A DNA stretch of 64,000 nucleotides from Pseudomonadota bacterium (GTDB taxonomy: Bacteria; Pseudomonadota; Alphaproteobacteria; Sphingomonadales; Sphingomonadaceae), in the NCBI GenBank assembly GCA_023458055.1, contig JAEXAW010000006.1:248001-312000 (forward strand), given 5' to 3'. The notes beneath the pieces are model-generated. The model made no database searches, was not told the origin of the DNA, and was given only the letters and a program-made list of their open reading frames with translations. Position numbers and translations under genes: made by a program. Of this stretch, positions 50,229 to 59,658 are shown piece by piece (the stretch's first letter is position 1; each line of letters starts with the position of its first letter).

Positions 50229-51522
50229 GCCTCAATACCTTGCCGGCAAGATAGAGCGAGCCTGCGATGAGGACGGGGCGGCTGCTTGTTCGGGTTAGGG
50301 CCGCTTCCACATCATCTGCCGCTTCGGCGCTAAAACCGTGAGCCTGCGCTGCTATGACGATATCGTCGGGCGCATGGCTGGCGTGATCCGGGACCGGGAT
50401 CGCAATGATATGGAGCGGCAAGCCTTCGAGTTCGGTCAGGTAGCCGCTCAAATCTTTGTTCGCGAGCAGGCCGAAGATCAGCGTTGTGGGCCCTTTGTCA
50501 GCGAGAAATTTATGGATTTCCCGTGCGGCATGAGGGTTGTGCCCGCCGTCGAGCCAGATTTCATCGGCGGTTGAGCGCGCGGTCAATGGCCCTTCGCCGA
50601 GCCGCTGTAACCGCGCGGGCCAGCGCGCGGCGCCGATGCCAGAGGCGATGGCTTCCTGCGATACAGATAGCGCCGATTGATGGCGCAGCAGGGCGACGGC
50701 AAGCGCTGCATTGTCCGTCTGATGCCCGCCCGCAAGGGTGGGGAGGGGCAGGGTGAGCGTCCCCCGTGCATCCTGATATATGAGGCCGTCGGCCCCGACA
50801 TTGGCCGACCAATCGCGGTTACGCCGGATCAGGGCCGCGCCCGTCGTATCGGCTACCCCGGCAATCGCCGCTTCCATCACAGGGGTATAGCTTTGCGTTA
50901 CCAGCGGAACACCCTGCTTTGCGATGCCTGCCTTTTCAAAAGCGATGCGCGCCAGCGGATCGGCGGGCGTGCCTGTTTCGGGTGCGAGGAGAAATTCCTT
51001 ATGGTCAATAGCTAATCCCGCTATCCCGCAGGCAATGGGCTGTTCCAGCACATTGGTCGCGTCCAGCCGCCCACCGAGGCCGACCTCGAAGATGCACGCA
51101 TCGGCTGGCGTGCGCGCAAAAGCCAGCATGGCAACCGCGGTCGTGACCTCGAAAAAGCTCGGCTGGATCGTGCCGCTGGCATCCAGCACTTCGGCGAGGA
51201 GATCGGCCAGCTCATCGTCAGCAATCAGCTGCCCGCCCACCCTGATCCGTTCATTGTAGCGCACTAGATGGGGGCTGGTGAACACATGCACGCTGAGGCC
51301 TTGCGCTTCCAACATCGCGCGCAGGAACGCGCAGGTCGATCCTTTTCCGTTGGTTCCGGCAATATGAAAGCTCGGCGGCAAGGCGCGCTGCGGGTTGCCG
51401 AGCGCCTCCAGCAGCGCGGCTATGCGCGATAGTCCCAGCACGTCGCGACCCGGCGACAGCATCGCCAGCCGGTCAAGCTGTGCCTGCACCGCGGGATGGT
51501 TGGATTTTGCGCCGTCGGCCAT
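50206..51522 (-). CDS. folC: Folylpolyglutamate/dihydrofolate synthase
   Basis: The 438-residue product has a P-loop IAGTNGKGSTCAFL near 54-67 and the Mur-ligase-like pattern FTSPHLVRYNERIRV, EVTTAVAMLAFA and EVGLGGRLDATN. The C-terminal domain (about 300-438) has LDGGHNPHAAREI. It adds glutamate to dihydropteroate and to folates. It is the last gene of the trp-accD-folC operon, 12 bases after accD. Convergent overlap with the ampG end is 23 bases. Confidence 0.96.
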   Translation of the reverse strand: MADGAKSNHPAVQAQLDRLAMLSPGRDVLGLSRIAALLEALGNPQRALPPSFHIAGTNGKGSTCAFLRAMLEAQGLSVHVFTSPHLVRYNERIRVGGQLIADDELADLLAEVLDASGTIQPSFFEVTTAVAMLAFARTPADACIFEVGLGGRLDATNVLEQPIACGIAGLAIDHKEFLLAPETGTPADPLARIAFEKAGIAKQGVPLVTQSYTPVMEAAIAGVADTTGAALIRRNRDWSANVGADGLIYQDARGTLTLPLPTLAGGHQTDNAALAVALLRHQSALSVSQEAIASGIGAARWPARLQRLGEGPLTARSTADEIWLDGGHNPHAAREIHKFLADKGPTTLIFGLLANKDLSGYLTELEGLPLHIIAIPVPDHASHAPDDIVIAAQAHGFSAEAADDVEAALTRTSSRPVLIAGSLYLAGKVLRLNRQLPD

Positions 51523-51534
51523 GGTCGCAGGACG

Positions 51535-52389
51535 TCAGGCGGCTTTCTTGCCCGCCATCAGATAATCGATCAGCCTGGCCAGCGTGTCGCGCATATCCTT
51601 GCGTTCGACCACCATGTCGAGCATGCCATGGTCGAGTAGATATTCCGCACGCTGGAAGCCTTCGGGCAGTTTTTCGCGGATCGTGTTTTCGATCACCCGC
51701 TGCCCCGCAAAGCCGATCAGGGCTCCGGGTTCGGCGAGTTGCACGTCTCCGAGCATGGCATAGCTGGCGGTCACCCCGCCGGTGGTGGGGTCCGTCATCA
51801 CCACGATATAAGGCAGCCCCGCCGCGTGCAGCCGCGAGATCGCCACGGTCGATTTGGGCATTTGCATGAGCGACAAAATGCCCTCCTGCATCCGCGCGCC
51901 GCCTGCGGCCGTGAAGATGATATAGGGTGCTTTTGCAGAGATGGCGGCTTCTACGCCTTGGACAAAGGCGGCGCCAACCGCGATCCCCATCGATCCGCCC
52001 ATGAAAGCGAAATCCTGCACGCCCACAACGGCGGCGTGCCCTTCGATCTTGCCGCTCGCGTTGATGAGCGCATCCTGCTCGTCGGTTGCCGCGCGCGCGG
52101 CCTTGATCCGGTCGGCGTAGCGCTTGCTGTCCTTGAACTTGAGCGGGTCTTCGGCAACCTTGGGCGTCGGCAGGATGCTATATTTGGCATCGTCGAACAG
52201 CTGGTCAAACCGCGCCTTGGGACCGATGCGATCATGGTGGTCGCATTTCGGGCAGACAAAAAGATTGTCCTCCCATTCCTTCATGAACACCATCTGGTGA
52301 CAGCTTTTGCACTTGTGCCACAGATTATCGGGCGTTTCGCGCTTGGTGATGAAGGGGATCGAATTCCGAACGCGATCAAGCCAACTCAT
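51535..52389 (-). CDS. accD: Acetyl-CoA carboxylase carboxyltransferase beta
   Basis: The 284-residue product starts with a zinc ribbon, Cys27, Cys30, Cys46 and Cys49 (KCKSC and CPKCD), followed by the carboxyltransferase crotonase-like domain with GGSMGIAVGAAFVQGVEAAI, FTAAGGARMQEGILSLMQM and GVTASYAMLGDV. With AccA it forms malonyl-CoA for fatty acid synthesis. It overlaps the trpA stop codon (ATGA) and is followed by folC. Confidence 0.97.
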   Translation of the reverse strand: MSWLDRVRNSIPFITKRETPDNLWHKCKSCHQMVFMKEWEDNLFVCPKCDHHDRIGPKARFDQLFDDAKYSILPTPKVAEDPLKFKDSKRYADRIKAARAATDEQDALINASGKIEGHAAVVGVQDFAFMGGSMGIAVGAAFVQGVEAAISAKAPYIIFTAAGGARMQEGILSLMQMPKSTVAISRLHAAGLPYIVVMTDPTTGGVTASYAMLGDVQLAEPGALIGFAGQRVIENTIREKLPEGFQRAEYLLDHGMLDMVVERKDMRDTLARLIDYLMAGKKAA

Positions 52390-53195
52390 GCTTTTTCCTC
52401 CTCGGGAGCGAGCGCGGTGGCGAGGCTCCGGACATAATCTTCAACATAGGGCGCAGCGTCGGTGCCATGTTTGGCGATAATATCAACGATGCCCGAGCCG
52501 ACCACCACGCCATCGGCAACCTTGCCAATAGCGGCCGCCTGTTCCGGCGTGCGGATGCCAAAGCCGACCGCGACGGGAAGCGTGGTCGCCGCCTTCAATC
52601 GCGCCACGGCATCATCGATGCTCGCCTGCGCGGCCTGTTGCAACCCGGTAATCCCGGCGACCGAGACATAATAGAGAAACCCGCTCGCGCCTTCGAGGAC
52701 CGCAGGCAGGCGTGCGGCATCGGTCGTCGGGGTCGCCAGACGGATGAGGTCGATCCCTGCGGCCCGTAACGCGGGGCCTAACGCAGCATCTTCCTCGGGC
52801 GGGATATCGACGCAGATAATGCCATCGACACCGGCCTCGTTCGCCGCTTTTGCAAACCAGTCCGCGCCGCGCCGTACCATCGGATTGGCATAGCCCATGA
52901 GGACAAGCGGCACCGCCGGGTGGCGCGTGCGAAACCTGCGGACAATATCCAATATCGCCGCCGTCGTGGTGCCTGCGCCAAGGCTGCGCAAGTTTGCGGC
53001 CTGGATCGCGGGACCATCAGCCATCGGATCGGTGAACGGCATGCCGAGTTCGATCACGTCCGCGCCGCCCGCCACCAGCGCATCGAGAATCGCGTCGGTA
53101 TCGTTAGGCGTCGGATCGCCGCCGGTGATGAACGTCACCAATGCGGCGCGGCCTTGTTCGCGCGCCGTTGCAAAGGCTTGGCTGAGACGCGTCAT
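52386..53195 (-). CDS. trpA: Tryptophan synthase alpha chain
   Basis: From the ATG at 53195 (MTRLSQAFATAREQGR) the product is 269 residues; the frame is open far upstream through trpB and is not used. Glu49 (VIELGMPF) and Asp60 (DPMADGPA) are the catalytic acids, and the PVAVGFGIRTPEQAA phosphate-binding loop is present. It cleaves indole-glycerol phosphate, passing indole to TrpB. It overlaps accD by four bases and follows trpB by 28 bases. Confidence 0.97.
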   Translation of the reverse strand: MTRLSQAFATAREQGRAALVTFITGGDPTPNDTDAILDALVAGGADVIELGMPFTDPMADGPAIQAANLRSLGAGTTTAAILDIVRRFRTRHPAVPLVLMGYANPMVRRGADWFAKAANEAGVDGIICVDIPPEEDAALGPALRAAGIDLIRLATPTTDAARLPAVLEGASGFLYYVSVAGITGLQQAAQASIDDAVARLKAATTLPVAVGFGIRTPEQAAAIGKVADGVVVGSGIVDIIAKHGTDAAPYVEDYVRSLATALAPEEEKA

Positions 53196-53223
53196 TGAGC
53201 CCTCTCGCATATCGTAACCATCG

Positions 53224-54453
53224 TCAGAAGGTCTCTCCCATCGCGGCTGCGACCGTGCCGACATCCTTGTCGCCGCGGCCCGAGAGGTTGACGATGAGGA
53301 TTTCGTCTTTGCCCATTTGCGGCGCATGTTTTTCCGCGGCTGCCAGCGCGTGCGCGGATTCGAGCGCGGGAATGATGCCTTCGAGCGCGCAGCAGCGGTG
53401 GAACGCCGCGAGGGCTTCGCTGTCGGTGATCGGCTCGTAGCTGACCCGGCCCGCTTCGTGGAGCCAGGCATGTTCGGGGCCGATACCGGGATAGTCGAGC
53501 CCCGCCGATATGCTGTGCGCTTCGGCAATCTGGCCGTCCTCGTCCTGCAACAAATAGGTTTTGTTGCCATGAAGGATGCCGGGCGACCCGCCCTTGAGGC
53601 TTGCGGCATGCTTGCCGGTGAGGCCTTCGCCCGCGGCTTCGATGCCGACGATGGCGACACCGGGATCATCCAAAAACGCATGGAACAGCCCGATCGCGTT
53701 CGATCCGCCGCCGACCGGCGCAATGATCCGATTGGGGAGGCGGCCTTCCAGGTCAAGTATCTGCTGGCGCGCCTCAATGCCGATGATCGACTGGAAATCC
53801 CGTACCAGCTCGGGATAGGGATGCGGCCCCGCTGCTGTCCCGATAATGTAAAACGTATCATGGACATTGGCGACCCAGTGGCGCAGCGCCTCGTTCATGG
53901 CGTCCTTCAATGTCTGCGCGCCGCTTTCGACCGGACGGACTTGTGCGCCGAGTAATTTCATGCGGAACACATTGGGCTGCTGGCGTTCGACATCCTTTGC
54001 ACCCATGAAGATGGTACAGGGAAGGCCAAAGCGCGCGGCGACCGTGGCGGTCGCAACGCCATGCTGGCCCGCACCGGTTTCCGCAATGATGCGCGTTTTG
54101 CCCATGCGCCGGGCGAGCAGGATCTGGCCGATGCAATTATTGATCTTGTGCGCGCCGGTGTGGTTCAAATCCTCGCGCTTGAGGTAAATCTTCGCGCCGC
54201 CCAGCGCTTCTGTCATCCGCTCGGCAAAATAGAGCGGGGAGGGGCGACCGACATAATGGTTGAGGAGGCCGGTCATTTCCGCATGGAAGGCCGGGTCGTC
54301 CTTGGCGGCGCGATATTCGCGCTCAAGGTCCAGGATCAGCGGCATCAGCGTTTCGGCGACATAGCGCCCGCCATAATCGCCGAAATGGCCTTCGGCATCG
54401 GGCTGGTTGCGATAGCTGTTGGGCGGAACGGAAGGAGAGATAATGTCGGTCAT
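53224..54453 (-). CDS. trpB: Tryptophan synthase beta chain
   Basis: The 409-residue product has Lys103, the PLP lysine, in HTGAHKINNC, and the family pieces GDYGGRYVAETLMPLI, RIIAETGAGQHGVATAT and PVGGGSNAIGLFHAFL. It joins indole and serine to make tryptophan, in complex with TrpA. Its start overlaps the trpF stop by four bases (ATGA). Length and motifs are typical. Confidence 0.98.
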   Translation of the reverse strand: MTDIISPSVPPNSYRNQPDAEGHFGDYGGRYVAETLMPLILDLEREYRAAKDDPAFHAEMTGLLNHYVGRPSPLYFAERMTEALGGAKIYLKREDLNHTGAHKINNCIGQILLARRMGKTRIIAETGAGQHGVATATVAARFGLPCTIFMGAKDVERQQPNVFRMKLLGAQVRPVESGAQTLKDAMNEALRHWVANVHDTFYIIGTAAGPHPYPELVRDFQSIIGIEARQQILDLEGRLPNRIIAPVGGGSNAIGLFHAFLDDPGVAIVGIEAAGEGLTGKHAASLKGGSPGILHGNKTYLLQDEDGQIAEAHSISAGLDYPGIGPEHAWLHEAGRVSYEPITDSEALAAFHRCCALEGIIPALESAHALAAAEKHAPQMGKDEILIVNLSGRGDKDVGTVAAAMGETF

Positions 54454-55091
54454 GATTGCTGCACCGCATTAAGGAAAGCAGCCATCTTGTCCACATTCTT
54501 TTGCCCCGGCGCGTCCTCGACGCCGGAAGATACATCAACCAGCGGGGCATTGGTGATAGCGATGGCCTCGGCAACATTGGCCGGATCAAGCCCGCCGGAT
54601 AGGCCCCAAGGCTGGTTGATACGCACGCCGCGCAGCAATTCCCAATCGAAGCGAAGCCCGTTGCCACCGGGGAGATTGCTGTCAGCCGGAGGCTTAGCAT
54701 CGAATAGCACGCGATCGACCAGCCCCTCATAATTGCGCGCGGCGGCGAGGTCGGCGCTGGTGCGCACTGGCAAGGCCTTCCACAGTTTGACGTCATAACG
54801 TCGCTTAATTTTCACGAGAAATTGCGGGGTTTCGCTACCATGCAACTGGATCACGTCGGGTTGCATGCAAGCCATCGCCTGAGCGATAAGGTCGAATTCG
54901 GGGTCGACGAGGAGCAACACCTTTCCGGCACCGCCGGCGCGACTTGCAAGTTGCGCCAACCCGTCCAGCGGCACATGACGCGGGCTTTTTGCAAAATGGA
55001 CAAAACCGATAAAATCGGCGCCCAAATGCGCGGCAGCGGCAACAGTGTCAGGCGTGTTCAGCCCGCATATTTTGGTGAGGCAGCGGGGCAT
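54450..55091 (-). CDS. trpF: Phosphoribosylanthranilate isomerase
   Basis: The 213-residue product starts MPRCLTKICGLNTPDTVAAA, the conserved KICGL with its Cys, and carries a later VLFDAKPPADSNLPGGNGLRFDW and GGLDPANVAEAIA, ending with VDVSSGVEDAPG. It isomerises phosphoribosylanthranilate in tryptophan synthesis. It lies nine bases after pyrF, in the order pyrF-trpF-trpB-trpA. Confidence 0.96.
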   Translation of the reverse strand: MPRCLTKICGLNTPDTVAAAAHLGADFIGFVHFAKSPRHVPLDGLAQLASRAGGAGKVLLLVDPEFDLIAQAMACMQPDVIQLHGSETPQFLVKIKRRYDVKLWKALPVRTSADLAAARNYEGLVDRVLFDAKPPADSNLPGGNGLRFDWELLRGVRINQPWGLSGGLDPANVAEAIAITNAPLVDVSSGVEDAPGQKNVDKMAAFLNAVQQS

Positions 55092-55100
55092 GGCCGCTCG

Positions 55101-55775
55101 TCAGAGCGTCGCTTCAATCGCGCGCGCCGCCTGATCGGGATCGTCGGCCTTGCTGATCGGGCGTCCGACGACAATGATCGAGGCCCCGCGCGCCATTGCT
55201 TCTGCGGGCGTCACTGTGCGTTTCTGGTCGCCCATCGCGCCATTTGCCGGGCGGACGCCGGGAACAACAAAAAAGCCATCTTTCCATGATTTATGGACGG
55301 TCTTTACTTCTTCGCCTGAACAAACAATGCCATCCAGCCCTGCCTCACGCGCGAGGTCGGCCAGCCGTTCAACCTGTCCGATGGGATTGCCCGAAACGCC
55401 AATCGCGCCGAGGTCATCCTGATCCAGGCTGGTCAAGACGGTAACGGCGACCACCTTGGCGTTGGCACCCGCCGCAGCCTTGGCGTCTTCCATCATCGCC
55501 CGCCCGCCCGCCGCATGGACCGTGAGGATGGAGGGCTCGAGCGGATTCAGCGCCTGGATTGCCTTGGCGACCGTGTTCGGAATATCGTGCAGTTTCAAAT
55601 CGAGGAAGATCGGCAAGCCGTGCTTAGCCATTTCATGCACGCCATGATGGCCATTGGCAGAGAAAAATTCGAGGCCCAGCTTAATGCCTCCGACATGATT
55701 ACGCACTTTGGCGACCAGCGCATCCGCATCATCCAGATTGGGCGTATCAACGGCGAGATATATCGGGCAACTCAT
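55101..55775 (-). CDS. pyrF: Orotidine 5'-phosphate decarboxylase
   Basis: The 224-residue product carries the catalytic FLDLKLHDIPNTV with Asp59, Lys61 and Asp64, and IVVGRPISKADDP near the end, the phosphate-binding end of the TIM barrel. It makes UMP, the last step of pyrimidine synthesis that CarAB begins. It is followed by trpF and preceded by lapA, 40 bases upstream. Confidence 0.97.
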   Translation of the reverse strand: MSCPIYLAVDTPNLDDADALVAKVRNHVGGIKLGLEFFSANGHHGVHEMAKHGLPIFLDLKLHDIPNTVAKAIQALNPLEPSILTVHAAGGRAMMEDAKAAAGANAKVVAVTVLTSLDQDDLGAIGVSGNPIGQVERLADLAREAGLDGIVCSGEEVKTVHKSWKDGFFVVPGVRPANGAMGDQKRTVTPAEAMARGASIIVVGRPISKADDPDQAARAIEATL

Positions 55776-55815
55776 AATTTTCTCATGGGCTTACGGGTTG
55801 AAGATAAGACTAAAC

Positions 55816-56163
55816 CTAGATCGGTGTTTCCAGAGTAGGTACCGTGGTCGGAAGCGGATTTCCGGTAAATTCGGTGCCCGTCTTGGCGGCATTTTGCGCC
55901 CGGAGGTCGGCGAGCTGGCGCTCCGCATTTTCGAGGCGGCGGGTGAGGTTCCACTTGCTCGCGCGATAGACCAGCCAGAGCGGAATCATACCCAGCGCAT
56001 AGGCGCCAAGGATCAGCAGGGGCAGGAATGTGTCGAGCCGTAGCCCTTGGGTTGCGCCCATACCGGGCCAAATCTTCACGCTGACCGGGATCCAGTTCCA
56101 CATCGAAAACATGACCACGGCCACCGCCGTAATCACCCAGAATAAGGTACGCAGCATCTGCAT
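55816..56163 (-). CDS. lapA: LapA-domain membrane protein (DUF1049)
   Basis: The 115-residue product has two membrane helices, about 5-24 (RTLFWVITAVAVVMFSMWNW) and 46-66 (LPLLILGAYALGMIPLWLVY), with a coiled tail WNLTRRLENAERQLADLRAQ, the LapA layout. LapA proteins help assemble lipopolysaccharide in enterobacteria. In alphaproteobacteria lapA usually sits between ihfB and pyrF; here purB is upstream instead and ihfB is not seen. Confidence 0.85.
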   Translation of the reverse strand: MQMLRTLFWVITAVAVVMFSMWNWIPVSVKIWPGMGATQGLRLDTFLPLLILGAYALGMIPLWLVYRASKWNLTRRLENAERQLADLRAQNAAKTGTEFTGNPLPTTVPTLETPI

Positions 56164-56242
56164 TGGACGTTTCCCCTCATAGCGACGTCTTATGAATGGG
56201 CGACTTTTAGGTGGCTTCTTGCGCTTTGGCGAGTCTCAATTG

Positions 56243-57565
56243 TCAGCCCGCATCCGGTCCGAACACGCGATCAAAGATCGTATCGACCTGTTTCAGATGA
56301 TAGCCGAGATCGAATTTTTCCTCGATTTGTTCGGGCGAAAGTGCCGCCGTGACGTCAGCGTCTGCCTTGAGCAAATCGAGCAGCGATAATTGCCCGTCGG
56401 ATTCCCACACCTTCATCGCGTTGCGCTGGACGAGGTGGTAGGCATCCTCGCGGCTGACGCCCGCTTGGGTGAGCGCAAGCAGCACCCGCTGCGAATGGAC
56501 GAGGCCGCCCATCTTGTCCAAATTCTTTTGCATCCGCTCAGGGTAAACCAGCAGCTTGTCGATCACGCCGGTGAGGCGCGCCAGGGCGAAATCGAGCGTG
56601 ATCGTTGCATCCGGGCCGATATAGCGCTCAACCGAGGAATGGCTGATGTCGCGTTCGTGCCACAGCGCAACATTTTCCAGCGCGGGCGTCACATAGCCGC
56701 GCACCATGCGGGCAAGGCCGGTGAGATTTTCGGTGAGCACCGGATTGCGCTTGTGCGGCATCGCCGACGAACCCTTTTGCCCGGGCGAGAAATATTCTTC
56801 GGCCTCGAGCACTTCGGTACGCTGCAAATGGCGGATTTCCACGGCAAGGCGCTCGATGGACGAGGCAATGACGCCAAGTGTCGCGAAGAACATGGCATGG
56901 CGGTCGCGCGGGATCACCTGTGTCGAGACCGGCTCGACCGCGAGGCCCATTTTGTCCGCGACATGCTGTTCGACCGCGGGATCGATATTGGCGAAGGTGC
57001 CGACCGCGCCGGAAATGGCGCAGGTTGCGATGTCCTTGCGCGCGGCGACGAGGCGCTCGCGGTTGCGGCTGAACTCGGCATAGGCTTCGGCCATTTTGAG
57101 CCCGAAGGTGACGGGTTCGGCATGGATGCCGTGGCTGCGGCCGATGGACGGCGTCATCTTATGCTCAAAGGCGCGGCGCTTCAATGCGGCGAGGAGCGCG
57201 TCGATATCGGCCAGCAAAATGTCACTCGCCCGCGCCAATTGTACCGCAAGGCAGGTGTCGAGCACGTCCGACGAGGTCATCCCCTGATGCATGAAGCGCG
57301 CCTCATCGCCGACATTATCCGCAACCCAGGTGAGGAAGGCGATCACATCATGTTTGGTGACGGCTTCGATGGCGTCGATCTTGTCGACCTCGATTTTAGG
57401 GTTGGTTGCCCACCAGTCCCACAGCGCCTTGGCCGCGCTCTTGGGGACGACACCAAGGTCGGCTAGGGCGTCGGTCGCATGGGCTTCAATCTCGAACCAG
57501 ATTTTGAACCGCGATTCGGGCTCCCAAATGGCAACCATATCGGGACGGGCGTAGCGCGGGATCAT
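56243..57565 (-). CDS. purB: Adenylosuccinate lyase
   Basis: The 440-residue product has SSDVLDTCLAVQLA, the later SQVI-type region (STQVIPRDRHAMFFATLGVI), and the signature loop GSSAMPHKRNPVLTENLTGL. The N-terminal MIPRYARPDMVAIWEPESRF is typical. It cleaves SAICAR and adenylosuccinate, so it acts in both halves of purine synthesis. It stands alone between lapA and azlD. Confidence 0.97.
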   Translation of the reverse strand: MIPRYARPDMVAIWEPESRFKIWFEIEAHATDALADLGVVPKSAAKALWDWWATNPKIEVDKIDAIEAVTKHDVIAFLTWVADNVGDEARFMHQGMTSSDVLDTCLAVQLARASDILLADIDALLAALKRRAFEHKMTPSIGRSHGIHAEPVTFGLKMAEAYAEFSRNRERLVAARKDIATCAISGAVGTFANIDPAVEQHVADKMGLAVEPVSTQVIPRDRHAMFFATLGVIASSIERLAVEIRHLQRTEVLEAEEYFSPGQKGSSAMPHKRNPVLTENLTGLARMVRGYVTPALENVALWHERDISHSSVERYIGPDATITLDFALARLTGVIDKLLVYPERMQKNLDKMGGLVHSQRVLLALTQAGVSREDAYHLVQRNAMKVWESDGQLSLLDLLKADADVTAALSPEQIEEKFDLGYHLKQVDTIFDRVFGPDAG

Positions 57566-57644
57566 GCAAGGGCACCTTCTGGATAGAAATGATCAGGGAT
57601 TGGCTCGGCGCCTAGCAAAGGCGCGCGCCTTCGTCCATCCGCCA

Positions 57645-57962
57645 TCAACCCGGCAGGAAGAAACGTAGAAGAGCGGTGGTTGCAACGGCACCCAGGAAAA
57701 CCACAACGAAGGACTGGCGGAGTAAAAGGAGGCCGACCGCAACGGTAAAGCCCGCGAGCGCGCGCCAATCCGCTGCCCATTGCCCGCCGCCATCGAAGAG
57801 ACCTACAATTACCAGTGCCGACAACATCGCCAGCGGCAGATAACGGGCAATAGCCCGCACCCGCTCATTATCGAGTACTGCTTGGGGCAGGGATAGACCG
57901 GCGAATTTGAGCGCCAAAGAACCGAAACTTGATATGATCAGAGCAATCCAAAGCGATGTCAT
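57645..57962 (-). CDS. azlD: AzlD branched-chain amino acid exporter, small subunit
   Basis: The 105-residue product has about four membrane segments: the N-terminal TSLWIALIISSFGSLALKFA, RVRAIARYLPLAMLSALVIV, and a glycine-rich centre. This is AzlD, which pairs with AzlC. Its ATG overlaps the azlC stop by four bases (ATGA). No transport substrate can be told from the sequence; the family exports branched-chain amino acids or azaleucine. Confidence 0.85.
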   Translation of the reverse strand: MTSLWIALIISSFGSLALKFAGLSLPQAVLDNERVRAIARYLPLAMLSALVIVGLFDGGGQWAADWRALAGFTVAVGLLLLRQSFVVVFLGAVATTALLRFFLPG

Positions 57963-58675
57963 GTCCGAATATCTCCGGCAGCCTCTTCGGCACTCCCGCT
58001 CATCGGGGGTTCCATCATCCCCATAACGAGCGCGACGATGGCTGCCGCAATCACTGGTACGCCTGCAGAGGTTATCGGAATTAACAAAAATGCGACCAGT
58101 CCACCGCCAGCCGCCACCAGTTTAGCGCGCGTGGTGGTCAGGGCTGGCCAGAGCAGGGCGATGAAGGCAGCAGGAGCGGCTACGTCAAGGCCGAAGCTTT
58201 TGGGGTCGATCGCTGCGCCGACCAGCGCCCCTACGAACGTGCCCAACTGCCATAATATAAACAAGATAATGCCCGTTGCGAAAAAGGCATAACGCTGGGC
58301 CGCGGGGCTCTTTTGACCAACCGCCATGGCTGTCGTTTCGTCAATCACCAGATGGGCAACCAGCGGTTTGGTCCAGCCGCGCGGGTGCACGATTTCGGAG
58401 ATCGTGACCCCGTAAAAGGCATTACGCACCGCCAGCAACAGCGAGGCGGGGATCGCAAACCAGGGGTTGCCCGCCGCAACAATACCGACAAATGCGAATT
58501 GCGACCCGCCGCTGAACATGACGAGGCTGAGTATCATCGTTTGCCATAAATTTAGACCCGCAGTGGTCGAAACGGCTCCGAAGGAAATTCCGAACGCACC
58601 AGCATAAAGCCCAATACCGACCGCGGCGCGCAAAATCTGGTTGCGTTCAATCGGGTCAATCGACGGCACAGTCAT
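57959..58675 (-). CDS. azlC: AzlC branched-chain amino acid exporter
   Basis: The 238-residue product has about eight membrane segments and the AzlC pattern: AVGIGLYAGAFGISFGAVST, QTMILSLVMFSGGSQFAFVG, RNAFYGVTISEIVHPRGW and AHLVIDETTAMAVG. With AzlD it makes an amino-acid export permease. The C-terminus ends in a polar tail (PPMSGSAEEAAGDIRT). The downstream azlD overlaps by four bases. Confidence 0.92.
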   Translation of the reverse strand: MTVPSIDPIERNQILRAAVGIGLYAGAFGISFGAVSTTAGLNLWQTMILSLVMFSGGSQFAFVGIVAAGNPWFAIPASLLLAVRNAFYGVTISEIVHPRGWTKPLVAHLVIDETTAMAVGQKSPAAQRYAFFATGIILFILWQLGTFVGALVGAAIDPKSFGLDVAAPAAFIALLWPALTTTRAKLVAAGGGLVAFLLIPITSAGVPVIAAAIVALVMGMMEPPMSGSAEEAAGDIRT

Positions 58676-58693
58676 TTACAATAGCCCCGTCAT

Positions 58694-59422
58694 TTACAAC
58701 AATCCCAACGCCCGCATCGAACTATGTCCTTTGGTGCCGATGATCACATGGTCGTGCACCGCAATGCCCAGTTTCTTGCCTGCATCCACCAGATCGCGCG
58801 TCACCGCGATATCCGCGCGCGACGGCTGGGTGTCGCCGCTGGGGTGATTGTGGACGAGGATCAGGGCCGATGAACCCAGTTCCAGCGCCCGGCGGATCAC
58901 CTCGCGGATATAGATGGCCGACTGGTCGATCGAGCCTTCGCTCACCAGCTCATCGCGAATCAGCATATTCTTGGCATTGAGATGCAGCACCCGCACCCGT
59001 TCGACGCTGATATGCGCAAGATCGGCGCGCAGATAATCGAGGAGGGCTTGCCAACTCGCAAGGATCGGGCGTTCGCTGACCTCGGCTTTGAGGAGGCGCA
59101 ACGAGGCCGCCTGTACGATCTTGAGCGCGGCCACTGCGGTATCGCCCATGCCGGGCACGCGGCGCAGCGATTCCGCATCGGCACTGATGAGTGCAGGCAG
59201 TCCGCCAAATTCGCTAAGCAATTGCTTGGCAAGCGGCTTGGTGTCGCGGCGCGGGATAACCAGCGCCAACAGATATTCGACCAGTTCATGGTCGAGCAGC
59301 GCCTCACCGCCGCCATCCAGCAGGCGCTGGCGCAAACGCGCGCGATGGCCGGTGCCATAGCCCTCCCGAGCTTCCCCCGTCGCCTCCTTCGGCAACGCCT
59401 CGTGCGGAAACATCTGTTGCAT
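58694..59422 (-). CDS. radC: RadC-family JAB1/MPN protein
   Basis: The 242-residue product has the helix-hairpin-helix RRVPGMGDTAVAALKIVQA (residues about 97-115) and the JAMM metal motif HNHPSGD with the upstream Glu. The start may be at Met1 or Met4. Its function in DNA repair has been questioned, so I treat the name as family-level. The upstream spacer (59423-59658) contains the exact palindrome TGCATCGATGCA (59469-59480), of unknown meaning. Confidence 0.92.
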   Translation of the reverse strand: MQQMFPHEALPKEATGEAREGYGTGHRARLRQRLLDGGGEALLDHELVEYLLALVIPRRDTKPLAKQLLSEFGGLPALISADAESLRRVPGMGDTAVAALKIVQAASLRLLKAEVSERPILASWQALLDYLRADLAHISVERVRVLHLNAKNMLIRDELVSEGSIDQSAIYIREVIRRALELGSSALILVHNHPSGDTQPSRADIAVTRDLVDAGKKLGIAVHDHVIIGTKGHSSMRALGLL

Positions 59423-59658
59423 GGCAATGGACCCTATATGTTCTCATCATATTTGTCTTGCAAAATGTTGCATCGATGCAGCGCATAAAGCGCAACATAT
59501 CGCATCGCAGCAAAGTTGCACGGGCGGCGGTTGACTTATAGTCTCTCCCTACCTAAACGGGCCGCGCCTTGACGGCTCCGGCACGTGCGGCGACATTTCC
59601 CGACTATTCCGAAATAGCAGAATTCTGCGCATTTCGGTCTATAAGATGGAGGGTGGCG

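Noticed and set aside
53196..53867. Extension of the trpA frame upstream
   Set aside because: It is a wrong-frame reading through trpB; TrpA begins at 53195.
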